A stretch of 64,000 nt of DNA from Bufo bufo. Taxonomy: Eukaryota; Chordata; Amphibia; Anura; Bufonidae. A model generated the notes under the pieces. That model searched no databases and was not told the DNA's origin. It saw only the letters and a list, made by a program, of their open reading frames with translations. The stretch lies in NCBI RefSeq assembly GCF_905171765.1, contig NC_053390.1, positions 507,442,301-507,506,300 of the forward strand, written 5' to 3'. Shown here piece after piece: positions 1-11,189 of the stretch (its first letter is position 1; the number at the start of each line of letters is the position of its first letter). The translations under genes and the position numbers were made by a program.

Positions 1-900
1 TATTCGCTGATGGGCATAGTGAGTTCATGGAAGTTTTTATTTTTTGTCACAAGTTAGTGGAATATGAGACTTTGTAAGAAAAAAAAAAAAATCATCATTT
101 TCCACTAACTTGTGACAAAAAATAAAAAATTCTAGGAACTCGCCATGCCCCTCACGGAATACCTTGGGGTGTCTTCTTTTCAAAATGGGGTCACTTGTGG
201 GGTAGTTATACTGCCCTGGCATTCTAGGGGCCCAAATGTGTGGTAAGTAGGTAAATGACCTGTGAAATCCGAAAGGTGCTCTTTGGAATGTGGGCCCCTT
301 TGCCCACCTAGGCTGCAAAAAAGTGTCACACATGTGGTATCTCCGTATTCAGGAGAAGTTGGGGAATGTGTTTTGGGGTGTCATTTTACATATACCCATG
401 CTGGGTGAGATAAATATCTTGGCAAAAGACAACTTTTCCCATTTTTTATACAAAGTTGGCATTTGACCAAGATATTTATCTCACCCAGCATGGGTATATG
501 TAAAATGACACCCCAAAACACATTCCCCAACTTCTCCTGAATACGGAGATACCACATGTGTGACACTTTTTTGCAGCCTAGGTGGGCAAAGGGGCCCAAA
601 TTCCTTTTAGGAGGGCATTTTTAGACATTTGGATACCAGACTTCTTCTCACGCTTTGGGGCCCCTAAAATGCCAGGGCAGTATAAACACCCCACATATGA
701 CCCCATTTTGGAAAGAAGACACCCCAAGGTATTCAATGACGGGCATGGCGAGTTCATAGAAAAAAAAATTTTTGGGCACAAGTTAGCGGAAATTGATTTT
801 TTTGATTTTTTTCTCACAAAGTCTCCCTTTCCGCTAACTTGGGACAAAAATTTCAATCTTTCATGGACTCAATAAGCCCCTCAGCAAATACCTTGGGGTG
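1..900. repeat. Foldback array inside piggyBac copy 1
   Basis: Alternating inverted units. Hairpin centres lie near 90, 445 and 810. The 445 hairpin pairs about 294-430 with about 460-597 almost perfectly; the other two have arms reading roughly CACAAGTTAGTGG and CCACTAACTTGTG around A/T-rich loops. The many small open frames here are shadows of the repeats. The same units recur in copy 2 (41960-44600) and copy 3 (27802-29430). Confidence 0.85.
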
Positions 901-1759
901 TCTTCTTTCCAAATTGGGGTCATTTGTGGGGTGTTTTTTCTACTATTCTCCTTATATTGAGCATACGGCTAATGAGATTTTTTTTTCCGTTCAGCCTCTG
1001 GGCTGAAAGAAAAAAATGAACGGCACAGATTTCTTCATTCGCATCGATCAATGTGGATGAAAAAATCTCTGCCAAAAAAAGAAAAAGGAGGGGAAAGGCG
1101 TCTGCCAGGACATAGGAGCTCCGCCCAACATCCATACCCACTTAGCTCGTATGCCCTGGCAAACCAGATTTCTCCATTGACATCAATCGATGTGGATGAA
1201 TAAATCCTTGCCGGGATTTTTTTTTTTATATATACAAAGTGTTTGCCAAAGTATATGTACACCGCCACCTCCTCAGCTCATATGCCTCGGCAAACGTATC
1301 TTTTACTGCAGAGGAGAAATCTCGTCTTGCAGCGCCGCATACACCGACTTGCGTGTAATCTGACAGCAGCGCAATGCTTCTGTCACAATGCACATCAGTG
1401 CTGCAGCTAGTCGATCGGTTGGCCCACCTGGAAGGTAAAAAAAAACAAACAAAAAAGAAAAAAACAGGCCGCAACGCAATAAATTTATTAACTTTTGAAC
1501 CAAACATATATACTTTTTTAAACTTTTTTAACTGAACGTTAACTTTTTTACTTACCGGTATTTTTTTTTTGTTTATTTTTTTTTACCTTTTATAGAACAA
1601 ACCTCTCCTTCCCCATGGGACAATGTGCAAAGCGCAAATCGCCCAAAGATGTGGCGAAGTACGTTATGCACTTTATCCCAGGTGAAAGGAGAGGTTTGCA
1701 GCAGCTGTGAGTAAAAGGGCCCTAATAGCCCTGTGTGGCTGTCCTGTGAGATGCAATCC

Positions 1760-3713
1760 CTATGCTAGGTGTACCTGTGTGTGATACTTCCGGAAACACT
1801 CACCAAAGCATAGGGCAGGGTGGTCAGGACAGTCAGGACAGAAATAGCGGGTGTCACGCCTTATTCCACTCCTGCTACAGACACAACATCTTTTTCGGGG
1901 TGACGGTTGGGTTAAGGTACCAGGAACGACACTGGGGAAATGTCGCTCGTGTAGACGGCTAACTACACTGGTGGATGGGGCCACGGAACCTTCTGGATAC
2001 AGGAGGTTCTCGATGATCTCTTCCTGGAATTTGAGGAAGGATCGTGTTCTCCCAGCCTTACTGTAGAGAACAAAACTATTATACAGAGCCAATTGAATCA
2101 AATCTACAGACACCTTCTTATACCAGCGTCTGGTTCTGCGGGAAACTAAATACGGAGACAACATCTGGTCATTGAAGTCCACCCCTCCCATGAGCAAATT
2201 ATAGTCGTGGACTGAGAGGGGCTTTTCAATGACACGGGTTGCTCGCTCAATTTGGATTGTCGTGTCTGCGTGAATGGAGGACAGCATGTAAACGTCACGC
2301 TTGTCTCTCCATTTCACCGCGAGCAGTTCTTCGTTACACAAGGCAGCCCTCTCCCCCCCTTGCAAGACGGGTGGTAATGAGCCATTGGGGGAAGCCCACG
2401 CGACTAGTTCGCGCGGTGCCACAGGCGCAAATCCGTTCTAGAAACAAATGCCTAAAGAGGGCCACACTTGTGTAGAAATTGTCCACATAAAGATGGTACC
2501 CCTTGCCAAATAAGGGTGACACCAAGTCCCAGACTGTCTTCCCACTGCTCCCCAGGTAGTCAGGGCAACCGACCGGCTCCAGGGTCTGATCTTTTACCTC
2601 ATAGATCCGAAATTTGTGGGTATAGCCTGTGGCCCTTTCACAGAGCTTATACAATTTGACCCCATACCGGGCACGCTTGCTTGGGATGTATTGTTTGAAG
2701 CCAAGGCGCCCGGTAAAATGTATTAGGGACTCGTCTACGCAGATGTTTTGCTCAGGGGTATACAAATCTGCAAATTTCTGGTTGAAGTGGTCTATGAGGG
2801 GCCGAATTTTGTGGAGCCGGTCAAAAGCTGGGTGGCCTCTGGGACGGGAGGTGGTGTTGTCGCTAAAATGCAGGAAACAGAGGATGGCCTCAAATCGTGC
2901 CCTGGACATAGCAGCAGAGAACATGGGCATGTGATGAATCGGGTGCGTGGACCAATATGACCGCAATTCATGCTTTTTAGTTAGACCCATGTTGAGAAGA
3001 AGGCCCAGAAAAATTTTAATTTCGGAAACTTGGACTGGTTTCCACCAGAAAGGCTGGGCATAATAGCTTCCCGGGTTGGCGGATATAAATTGTGTGGCAT
3101 ACCGGTTTGTCTCTGCCACGACTAAGTCCAAGAGCTCCGCAGTCAAGAACAGCTCAAAAAATCCCAGGGCCGAACCGATATGAGCCGTCTCAACCCGAAC
3201 TCCAGACTGGGCGGTGAAAGGGGGAACTACAGGTGCGGCTGAAGTTGGTGACTGCCAATCAGGGTTTGCCAGCACCTCAGGGATTCTAGGGGCTCTACGG
3301 GCCTGTCTGTGCGGTGGCTGCGACGGGGTAACTATTGCACGTGCCACCGTACCAGCTTCAACTGCCCTTCTGGTGCTCGCCACGTCACCATGTTGTACGG
3401 CAGTGCTGGTACTAGGTCCAGGGAGGGCTGCGCTGCTGGTGTATGCCTCACCACGTGATCCGGCAGCGACAGCCCCACTCTGCTGCTCTTGAAGCGGATC
3501 CTGCATAACCTGTGGTCTAGCGACACGGGGCCGGGTACGCCTGGTTCTATCAGGGACCTCCACCTCCTCGTCCGAACTTTGGGTCAGAGAGCCACTGCTT
3601 TCCACAGGTTCATATTCTGACCCGCTAGATTCGTCAGATGAGGGTTCCCATTCCTCATCCGACTGGGTCAGAATCCTGTAGGCCTCTTCAGAAGAATACC
3701 CCCTGTTTGACAT
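1760..3713 (-). pseudogene. piggyBac transposase, copy 1, frameshifted
   Basis: Cut-and-paste transposase that would excise and reinsert the element at TTAA. The N-terminal frame starts at ATG 3713 (Ser/Glu-rich start, residues SNRGYSSEEAYRIL) and covers the DDE core: the first Asp is in CVDESL, the second in LYVDNFY. It ends early after TTRLARGG because a C run at 2353-2359 has seven C where copy 2 has six. The rest continues in another frame to 1760: GGVDFNDQ carries the third Asp, and the end is the family's Cys-rich finger (CCVCSRSGIRRDTRYFCPDC). Domain order and the Cys-rich tail resemble frog Uribo-type piggyBac proteins. The single-base run difference is the only break seen. Confidence 0.9.
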
Positions 3714-4662
3714 TTTGGACTACTAAATTTAGGGGTATTCCCTGAGACTACCCAAGAAAAAAAGCAAACCTGTCTTACAAAGGGGAGGCTAGCGAAGTAC
3801 CGGAGGCCGCTGCGGTTGATAAAAAATATCAAAACTGATTTTTTTATCGCCGCAGTGTGTGTAAAGTGAATGTGCAGTGATCAAAAAATATATATTTTTT
3901 GTCACTGCGGTGGGGCGGGCGTGGGTGAACACACGTGTGGGCGACCGATCAGGCCTGATCGGGCAAACACTGCATTTTGGGTGGAGGGCGAACTAAAGTG
4001 ACACTAATACTATTATAGATCTGACCGTGATCAGTTTTGATCACTTACAGATACTATAAAAGTACAAATGCTGATTAGCGATACGCTAATCAGCGAATAA
4101 GTGACTGCGGTGCGGTGGGGTGGGCGCTAACTGACGCTAAACTACCTAACCAAGGGGCCTAAACTATCCCTAAAACCTAACAGCCAATACTAGTGAAAAA
4201 AAAAAGTGACAGTTTACACTGATCACTTTTTATCTTTCACTAGTGATTGACAGGGGCGATCAAAGGGGTGATCAAAGGGTTAATTGGGGTGCAGGGGGGT
4301 GATCTGGGGCTAAGGTGTAGTGTTGGTGCTACTCACTGTGAAGTCTGCTCCTCTGCTGGATCCAACCGACGAAAAGGACCAGCAGAGGAGCAGAGAAGCC
4401 ATATAACAGATCATATTTACTAATATGATCTGTTATATGGCTTGTGATTGGATTTTTTGAAAATCGCCAGCCTGCCAGCCAATGATCGTTGCTGGCAGGC
4501 TGGTGACGAAATTGTTCTTTAAATTTTGCCGGCCCGCGATGCGCATGCGCGGGCCGGCTTTGAGCGAAATCTCGCGTCTCGCGAGATGACGCGTATATGC
4601 GTGACTCTGCGCAGCGCTGCCGCCTCCGGAACGCGATCCTGCGTTAGGCGGTCCGGAGGCGG
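3714..4662 (-). promoter_or_regulatory. piggyBac 5' leader and right terminal region, copy 1
   Basis: Non-coding leader upstream of the transposase ATG. It holds repeated TGATCA-type motifs, a GATCAGGCCTGATC palindrome near 3948-3961, and two strong hairpins close to the end, about 4345-4395 (arms CTGCTCCTCTGCTGG) and 4400-4442 (arms CATATAACAGATCATAT). The terminus reads GGTCCGGAGGCGG followed by TTAA. Subterminal repeats of this kind are usual transposase binding regions; that role is inferred. No promoter element was identified. Confidence 0.6.
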
Positions 4663-4666
4663 TTAA

Positions 4667-5385
4667 GATCCAGCCATGCTAAATATGATTTTTTGCCATT
4701 TTTCAAGTGGTCTTAAACGTTTGATCAGGACTGTATATTTATTCGATTGTTCAGTATGACGCATACCCATTACACCACTCTCTAGTTTTTCACGCCATAT
4801 ATGTGCCATAATTTGTGACTTTTTAGGCTTCTCGCCACTATTATAAAGTGGCGAGAAAAAAGGGATGGGGCTTAGTGGAAGGGGGCGTGGCTTCATCACG
4901 TTTGCCGCATTTACTTTAACTTTTGCCAGAAAGTGACTGAAGTTTTATCTGTAGGTGGTGTAGACTTCAGGGAAGAGATGCCCATGATTTGTTAAGAGGC
5001 ATCTGCCTTTTGATAAATTAGGTGCATCTCAAGTGCAGGGAAATGAAGACTGGTGTTTGGATGCGCCATTCTTGATAAATGTCCACCGATGCCTCAGACT
5101 CAGATCCAACATGACCTTTTTCTCTGGTAAAACACCTATATTGGCTGAGTAGTAGTTCATCTTTACAATAAAGTACACTACTATCGGTTCTGTTCTACCC
5201 TTTGTGCCAGGATGAGCGGCTCCTTTTCCATTTTATTTTTCTGGTACACTGGCCCACATTTACTAACTGAAAGGCAGATGAACTCGATTGGAACTGGAGT
5301 CTACATCAAGCCACGAAGACATCAAGTGGTGCAAAACACAACCAGATCAAAGGTAGGTGCAACGTCTTTATTGGGATCTCTTATG
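4667..5385. other. Unassigned sequence between piggyBac and a Penelope-like tail
   Basis: No convincing gene. There is a short inverted repeat around TCTCGCCACT/AGTGGCGAG (about 4830-4857), and GATAAAT-type motifs near 5014 and 5082 resemble MITE ends. About 5212-5385 runs into the Penelope-like segment described next. Confidence 0.4.
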
Positions 5386-5426
5386 GTGACAACGTGTTTC
5401 GGAGTAAAGAACTGCTTTCTCAAGTG
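5386..5426 (-). ncRNA. Degenerate hammerhead-ribozyme motif of a Penelope-like element
   Basis: Read on the minus strand, a CTTGAGA box (consensus CTGANGA) is followed by a spacer and GAAACACG, then GTTGTCACC and further on AATAAAGACG. The order matches the hammerhead-bearing sequences at 56380-56485, but the first box is mutated and stem II is weak, so cleavage activity is doubtful. Hammerheads are known in Penelope-like elements; assignment here is by motif order. Confidence 0.4.
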
Positions 5427-5429
5427 TCA

Positions 5430-5907
5430 GGCCCCTTGCAGATGAGCGTGAGCGGATTAGGTCCAGATACGTTGCGAATGCGTTCAGTCAAAAATGTGCA
5501 ATTTTGCAAACAAGTTCATTAAGTTTTGTATGCGATCGCATTCAGTTTTTATCCCACGGGTGCAATGCGATTTAATGTGTTTTGCATGCGCGTGATAAAA
5601 AACTGAAGGTATACAAACAACATCTCTTAGCAACCATCCGTGAAAAATGCATTGCATCCGCACTTGCTTGCGGATGCGATGCGATTTTTCACGCAGCCCT
5701 ATTCACTTCTATGGGGCCAGCGTTGTGTGAAAAACGCTGAATATAGAACGTGCTGCGATTTTTCACACAATCCACAAGTGATGCGTGAAAACCAACGCTC
5801 ATGTACACAGCCCCATTGAAATGAATGTGTCTGTATTTCATGTGGGTGCAATGCGTTCGCATCACGCATTGCACCCGCGCGGAATACTCGCTCGTGTGAA
5901 AGGGGCC
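5430..5907. mobile_element. Palindromic MITE, Harbinger-like
   Basis: Starts GGCCCCTTGCAGATGAGCG and ends CGCTCGTGTGAAAGGGGCC, an imperfect terminal inverted repeat, with TAA directly after the right end (5908-5910). Related elements at 19878-20637 and 62291-62774 have exact TAA duplications, typical of PIF/Harbinger. Interior palindromes built on TGCGATCGCA-like words. No coding capacity. Confidence 0.65.
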
Positions 5908-5916
5908 TAATAGTGA

Positions 5917-6091
5917 TGAACTGAAAGCTTTGTTCTGCTGGATGACTACGAAGAAGGCTGCAGTGTCAGTTTGCATCCTCCTGATGGTTGGCTCCTGTTC
6001 AGAGGGGACGATCACTACAGTGGCAGCACTGGTTTATCTTCCTTCACGAAAAAGAACTTGACAGTGTTCTGCTCGTTCATAACTCAAAAAG
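5917..6091 (+). CDS. Possible host exon fragment with splice donor
   Basis: A 58-codon open frame contains DDYEEGCSVSLHPPDGWLL and then FITQK, ending at AAAAG followed by GTGAGC, a strong donor consensus. The intron would be phase 1. In-frame TGA codons sit just upstream of 5917 and a MITE ends at 5907, so the real acceptor may be displaced or destroyed. Composition and wording are unlike the transposon proteins in this window, and I do not recognise the protein. It could instead be an unrecognised mobile-element fragment. Confidence 0.3.
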
Positions 6092-6529
6092 GTGAGCATA
6101 ATCTGGCATACTAAAGACCCTTCATCTCACACTTTTCACCCTATGAGCGTCTTCCTTGTTTTTATCTACTTTGGCTCCAGCATCTATTCATGACTGCTAT
6201 ATGTAAGGACTTGCTTTATCTTAGTGATCTGCTTATTATTCCTAAACCTATTTTTCTCTCATCTTCGGAAGACATTTTGGAGCTTTGGAACCAATTACTA
6301 GTTTGCCATAATGTTACAATAGTTTTAGCTTACAATGGTCATTTTTGAACTAATTAATATTGTAACTTGGGGGAGCACTGTATATGTATTTATCTTGCTG
6401 ACAGAAACCTGTACCTCCTGGTTGTGTTTTTTCTTAGACACGGTCATGAGATTAAATATGACCTAGGTAGACGTGTATTGTGCTGTTGGGTAAACTCACT
6501 GTTATTGCTTTCTCATAGTGTTTGTGGTC
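6092..6529. other. Intron-like single-copy sequence
   Basis: Mixed-composition DNA with no repeat shared elsewhere in the window and no long open frame. It follows the donor at 6092 and is the best candidate for host intron in this part. Confidence 0.35.
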
Positions 6530-6708
6530 ATGGCTGCAGAGATAATGACCCGACCTAAAGGGTGAAACGGCTTACCTGAAAGTCATGAACTAACTAAAGA
6601 TGGCTAGCGGTGTGCCCATAGCCATGAGCGTGGGTAGGCCTATAAGGGGGCATACCCTAGGTGAGATGCTAAAAAAAAGGGGAGGGAGGGGCACCGGAAG
6701 CGCACGTG

Positions 6709-9152
6709 AGGACCAGGCAATTTTTTGCAAATCTGACCAGTGTCACTTTAAGTGCTGATAACTTTAAAACACTTTGACTTATCCAGGCCATTCTGAGATA
6801 GTTTTTTTGTCACATATTGTACTTCATGATACTGGTAAAATGAAGTAAAAAAAAAATCATTTTTATTTATAAAAAAAATACCAAATTTACCAAAAATTTG
6901 TAAAAAAATTGCAAATTTCCAAGTTTCAATTTCTCTACTTCTATAATACAGAGTAATACCTCCAAAAATAGTTATTACTTTACATTCCCCATATGTCTAC
7001 TTCATGTTTGGATCATTTTGGGAATGATATTTTATTTTTTGGGGATGTTACAAGTTTAGAAGCAAATCTTGAAATTTGTCAGAAATTTTCAAAAACCCAA
7101 TTACCCAATTATTAGGGACCAGTTCAGCTCTGAAGTCACTTTGCAAGGCTTACATAATGGAAACCACCCAAAAATGACCCCATTCTATAAACTACACTCC
7201 TCAAGGTATTCAAAACTGATTTTACAAACTTTGTTAACCCTTTCGGTGTTCCACAAGAATTCATGGAAAATAGAGATACAATTTAAAAATTTCACTTTTT
7301 TGGCAGATTTACCTTTTTTTTTTTTTTTATTCCAGTTACAAAGCAAGGGTTAACAGCCAAACCAAACTCAATATTTATGGCCCTGATTCTGTAGTTTACA
7401 GAAACGCCCCATATGTGGTCATAAAACGCTGTACGGGCACACGGCAGGGCGCAGAAGGAAAGGAATGCCATACGGTTTTTGGAAGGCAGGTTTTGCTGGA
7501 CTGGTTTTTTTGACACCATGTCCCATTTGAAGCCCCCCTGATGCACCCCTAGAGAAGAAACTCCAAAAAAGTGGCCCCATTTTAGAAACTACGGGATAGG
7601 GTGGCAGTATTGTTGGTACTAGTTTAGGGTACATATGATTTTTGGTTGCTCTATATTACACCTTTTGTGAGGCAAGATAACAAGAAATAGCTGTTTTGGC
7701 ACCGTTTTTATTTTTTGTTATTTACAACATTCATTTGACAGGTTAGATCATGTGATATTTTTATAGACCAGGTTGTCACGGATGCAGCGATACCCAATAT
7801 GTATACTTTTTTATATTTATGTAAGTTTTACACTGATTTCATTTTTGAAGCAAAAAAAATCATGTTTTAGTGTTACCATAGTCTGAGAGCCATAATTATT
7901 TCAGTTTTTGGGCAATTACCTTGGGTAGGGTATGATTTTTGCGGGATGAGATGACGGTTTTATTGGCACTATTTTGGGGTGCGTGTGACTTTTTGATCGC
8001 TTGCTATTACACTTTTTGTGATGTAAGGTGACAAAAAATGGTTTATTTAGCACAGTTTTTATTTTAAATTTTTTACGGTGTTCATCTGAGGGGTTAGGAC
8101 ATGTGATATTTTTATAGAGCCGGTCGATACGGACACGGCGATACCTAATATGTATACATTTTTTTTTATTTATGTAACTTTTACACAATAATATAATTTT
8201 TGAAACAAAAAAAAAATCATGTTTTAGTGTCTCCATATTCTGAGAGCCATAGTTTTTTCAGTTTTTGGGCGATTATCTTAGGTCGGGTCTCATTTTTTGC
8301 GGGATGAGATGACGGTTTAATTTGCACTATTTTGGGGTGCATATGACTTTTTAATCGCTTGCTATTACACTTTTTGTGATGTAAGGTGACAAAAAATTGT
8401 TTATTTAGCACAATTTTTTATTTTTTACACGGTGTTCATCTGAGGGGTTAGGTCATGTGATATGTTTATAGAGCCGGTCGATACGGACGCGGCGATACCT
8501 AATATGTATACTTTTTTACCAATTTTTTTTTTTACTTTATTTGGGGAAAATGAAGTTTTTGTTTATTTCTACTTGAAACTTTTAATTTTTTGGGGGGAAA
8601 ACTACATTTTTTCAACTTTTTTTTTAAACTTTATTTTTTGACCCACTTTGGGACTTGAACTTTTGGGGGTATATTCCTTTACAATGCATTCCAATACTTC
8701 TGTATTCGAATGCATTGGCTGTATGAGTAATACTGTGTGTATTACTCATACAGCTTCCGGGGCCTGTGAGATCCAGGGGGCTGGATCTCACAGGCTCTTC
8801 ACCGGAAGGCAGCGCAGATGCCTCAGGAAGGCATTGCGCTGCCTTCCATGCTATCGGGTCCCCCCCACAGCCCCATGGGGACCCGATGGCACCACCGCCG
8901 CACCAAGTAAAAGCTGCAAACCACAGGTCTGAATTGACCTGCTGTTTGCGGCGATCGCTGACACGGGGGGGTCACGGGACCCCCCCGCTCATTTAGCCGA
9001 GGTGCCTGCTCAATCATTTGAGCAGGCACCTTGTTCCGATCACCGCCCACCGGGCGGCGGTGATCGGAACAACACATGATGTACCGGTACATCATGTGCC
9101 CTTAAGGACTCGGGAAACATGCCGTACCTTTATGTCATGTGTCCCTAAGGGG
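6709..9152. mobile_element. TTAA-flanked non-autonomous element, copy a
   Basis: Right end reads GTCCCTAAGGGG then TTAA (9153-9156). The left end is truncated, beginning AGGACCAGGC where intact copies begin CCCCTTAAGG. Full copies are at 37592-40327 (opposite orientation) and 59862-62073. The body has subrepeats of about 300 bp near 7610-8520 (recurring GATGTAAGGTGACAAAAA and CATGTGATATTTTTATAGAG) and GC-rich hairpins near 8700-9100. No transposase is encoded. TTAA flanks suggest mobilisation by a piggyBac-type enzyme. Confidence 0.75.
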
Positions 9153-9403
9153 TTAAAGAGCCCTAAACCCCTCCCACAAAAGTAGGCTGAGAATCTCAGC
9201 CTGCTGGATTTGGAGATGGTCATGGAGATAATGACCCGACCTAAAGGGTGAAACAGCTTACCTGAAAGTCATGAACTAACTAAAGATGGCTAGCGGTGTG
9301 CCCATAGCCATGAGCGTGTGTAGGCCTATAAGGAGGCAAAAAAGCAAGCATAGGAGGTTTGTAAATGCTTATTTTAATGAGTATTAGTTTTCTGACACGT
9401 GGT

Positions 9404-9935
9404 TCAAAAAGCTAGATGGCGGAAGGCATTGGAGATCTCTGCGTGAGGATTGGGAATGTAACGCACAAAGCAAGAGGAACGCCACCTACCCATCTTCTTG
9501 ATGATATGCCCGGGTACTCCGTGACGGGAAGCTGAGGAAGCGGCTCCAATGCGAAAATGTCCTGAAATAAGACTCGGGTCAAAACCTAGGCCGGAAGTTA
9601 AAGTGCGGATGTGTGAGATAAATTGGGACGAGGTGAGACAATGGTTGTTGAAGGGTAGCAAAGGACTATCTGAAGGAGCATCACCCAGTACTGAAAAAAG
9701 CTTGTTTAAAACCTGAACCGGGCACCGGTCATTGAAAGTCCGGTATCTGATCACCACCGGAGGACCGGTTTGGGAGTTTTTGGTGGATGGCAGTGATAGG
9801 GCAAAGTGCCCCTCGTGCCATGCTAGCTGGCCTTTGGTTAAGCCTCTGTTCTTGCGTGAGGAACTGGTGAACTCTCCGGGCCTGAGAAAGCCATAGAAAC
9901 TCAGGAACATGGCAGCTTTGATGGTGGTGCCCCGG
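9404..9935 (-). pseudogene. Tyrosine recombinase C-terminal part (Ngaro-like)
   Basis: Would catalyse integration of a circular DNA copy. Visible motifs are FLSFYGFLRPGEF (first catalytic Arg region), then SGHFRIGAASS followed by GRWRSSCFVRYI, whose Tyr is the likely nucleophile. The usual H-x-x-R box appears shortened by one residue to H-F-R, so activity is doubtful. The N-terminal half is missing: homology stops near 9935, where the 141-bp tandem repeats begin. Terminal repeats of the same element lie downstream on the minus strand. Confidence 0.7.
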
Positions 9936-11050
9936 CACCCAGACAGAGGAGAGAGGTCCCATAACAGAGATTCAGGCTTCATGTCAGCAGAGAATCAGTC
10001 TTCATGTCATAGCAGAGAATCATGCTTCACGTCACCCAACACTGGAACAGTCCATTGTCATATATTTAGGCCCCGGCACCCAGGCAGAGGAGAGAGGTCC
10101 CATAACAGAGATTCAGGCTTCATGTCAGCAGAGAATCAGTCTTCATGTCATAGCAGAGAATCAGGCTTCACGTCACCCAACACTGGAACAGTCCATTGTC
10201 AGATATTTAGGCCCCGGCACCCAGGCAGAGGAGAGAGGTCCCATAACAGAGATTTAGGCTTCATGTCAGCAGAGATTCAGGCTTCATGTCATAGCAGAGA
10301 ATCATGTTTCACATCACCCAACACTGGAACAGGCCACTGTCAGATATTTTTAGGCCCCGGCACCCAGACAGAGGAGAGGTTCATTCAACTTTGGGTTTCA
10401 TGTCATAGCAGAGAATCAGGCTTCACGTCACCCAACACTGGAACAGTCCATTGTCAGATATTTAGGCCCCGGCACCCAGGCAGAGGAGAGAGGTCCCATA
10501 ACAGAGATTCAGGCTTCATGTCAGCAGAGAATCAGTCTTCATGTCATAGCAGAGAATCAGGCTTCACGTCACCCAACACTGGAACAGTCCATTGTCATAT
10601 ATTTAGGCCCCGGCACCCAGGCAGAGGAGAGAGGTCCCATAACAGAGATTTAGGCTTCATGTCAGCAGAGAATCAGTCTTCATGTCATAGCAGAGAATCA
10701 GGCTTCACGTCACACAAAACTGGAGCAGTCCATTGTCAGATATTTAGGCCCCGGCACCCAGACAGAGGAGAGAGGTCCCATAGCAGAGATTCAGGCTTCA
10801 TGTCAGCAGAGAATCAGTCTTCATGTCATAGCAGAGAATCAGGCTTCATGTCAGCCAAAACTGGAACAGTCCATTGTCAGATATTTAGGCCCCGGCACCC
10901 AGACAGAGGAGAGAGGTCCCATAGCAGAGATTCAGGCTTCATGTCATAGCAGAGAATCATGTTTCACATCACCCAACACTGGAACAGGCCACTGTCAGAT
11001 ATTTTTAGGCCCCGGCACCCAGACAGAGGAGAGGTTCATTCAACTTTGGG
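9936..11050 (-). repeat. 141-bp tandem array at the 3' end of a hAT element
   Basis: About eight units marked by GGCCCCGGCACCC near 9930, 10071, 10212, 10353, 10466, 10607, 10749, 10889 and 11009. Most spacings are 140-142 bp, with shorter units of 113 and 120 bp. Inner words such as CATGTCATAGCAGAGAATCA repeat within each unit. As 141 is a multiple of three, a long frame stays open by chance. It abuts the 3' flank of the hAT gene, so it may be part of that element. Confidence 0.8.
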
Positions 11051-11189
11051 TTGCCCCGCAATATAATGGTAAAATGAAAATAAAAATAGGATTGAATGAG
11101 GAAGTGCCCTGGAGTACAATAATATATGGTTAAGGGGAGGTAGTTAATGTCTAATCGGCACAAGGGATGGACAGGTCCTGTGGGATCCA

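Larger units (their letters stand above)
1..4662 (-). mobile_element. piggyBac-type DNA transposon, copy 1 (cut by window start)
   Basis: The element ends at 4662 against a TTAA (4663-4666); its other end lies before the window. Sequence from about 930 to 4662 matches copy 2 (about 44630-48358) nearly base for base, including the terminal hairpins, so both come from one recently active family. Order on the minus strand: terminus, hairpin-rich leader, transposase, 3' flank, foldback array. After 4666 the sequence is unrelated to the right flank of copy 2, which fixes the boundary. TTAA targeting is the hallmark of piggyBac; the family call rests on the transposase. The copy is probably immobile because its transposase is frameshifted. 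Confidence 0.9.
6530..9935 (-). mobile_element. Ngaro-like tyrosine-recombinase retrotransposon, 3' end (split)
   Basis: Read on the minus strand: recombinase end (9935-9404), a repeat block at about 9335-9223, a second block at about 9222-9157, then, after an inserted element, a second copy of the first block (about 6640-6537; core ATAATGACCCGACCTAAAGG). This B1-A2-B2 order is the split direct repeat layout of Ngaro-type elements. The second block recurs at about 18459-18526, where it is not interrupted. Assignment is inferred from layout plus the recombinase; no reverse transcriptase remains. Confidence 0.5.

Noticed and set aside
9909..10949. 346-codon open frame
   Set aside because: It runs through the 141-bp tandem repeats; a unit length divisible by three keeps the frame open. 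No start context or domain.
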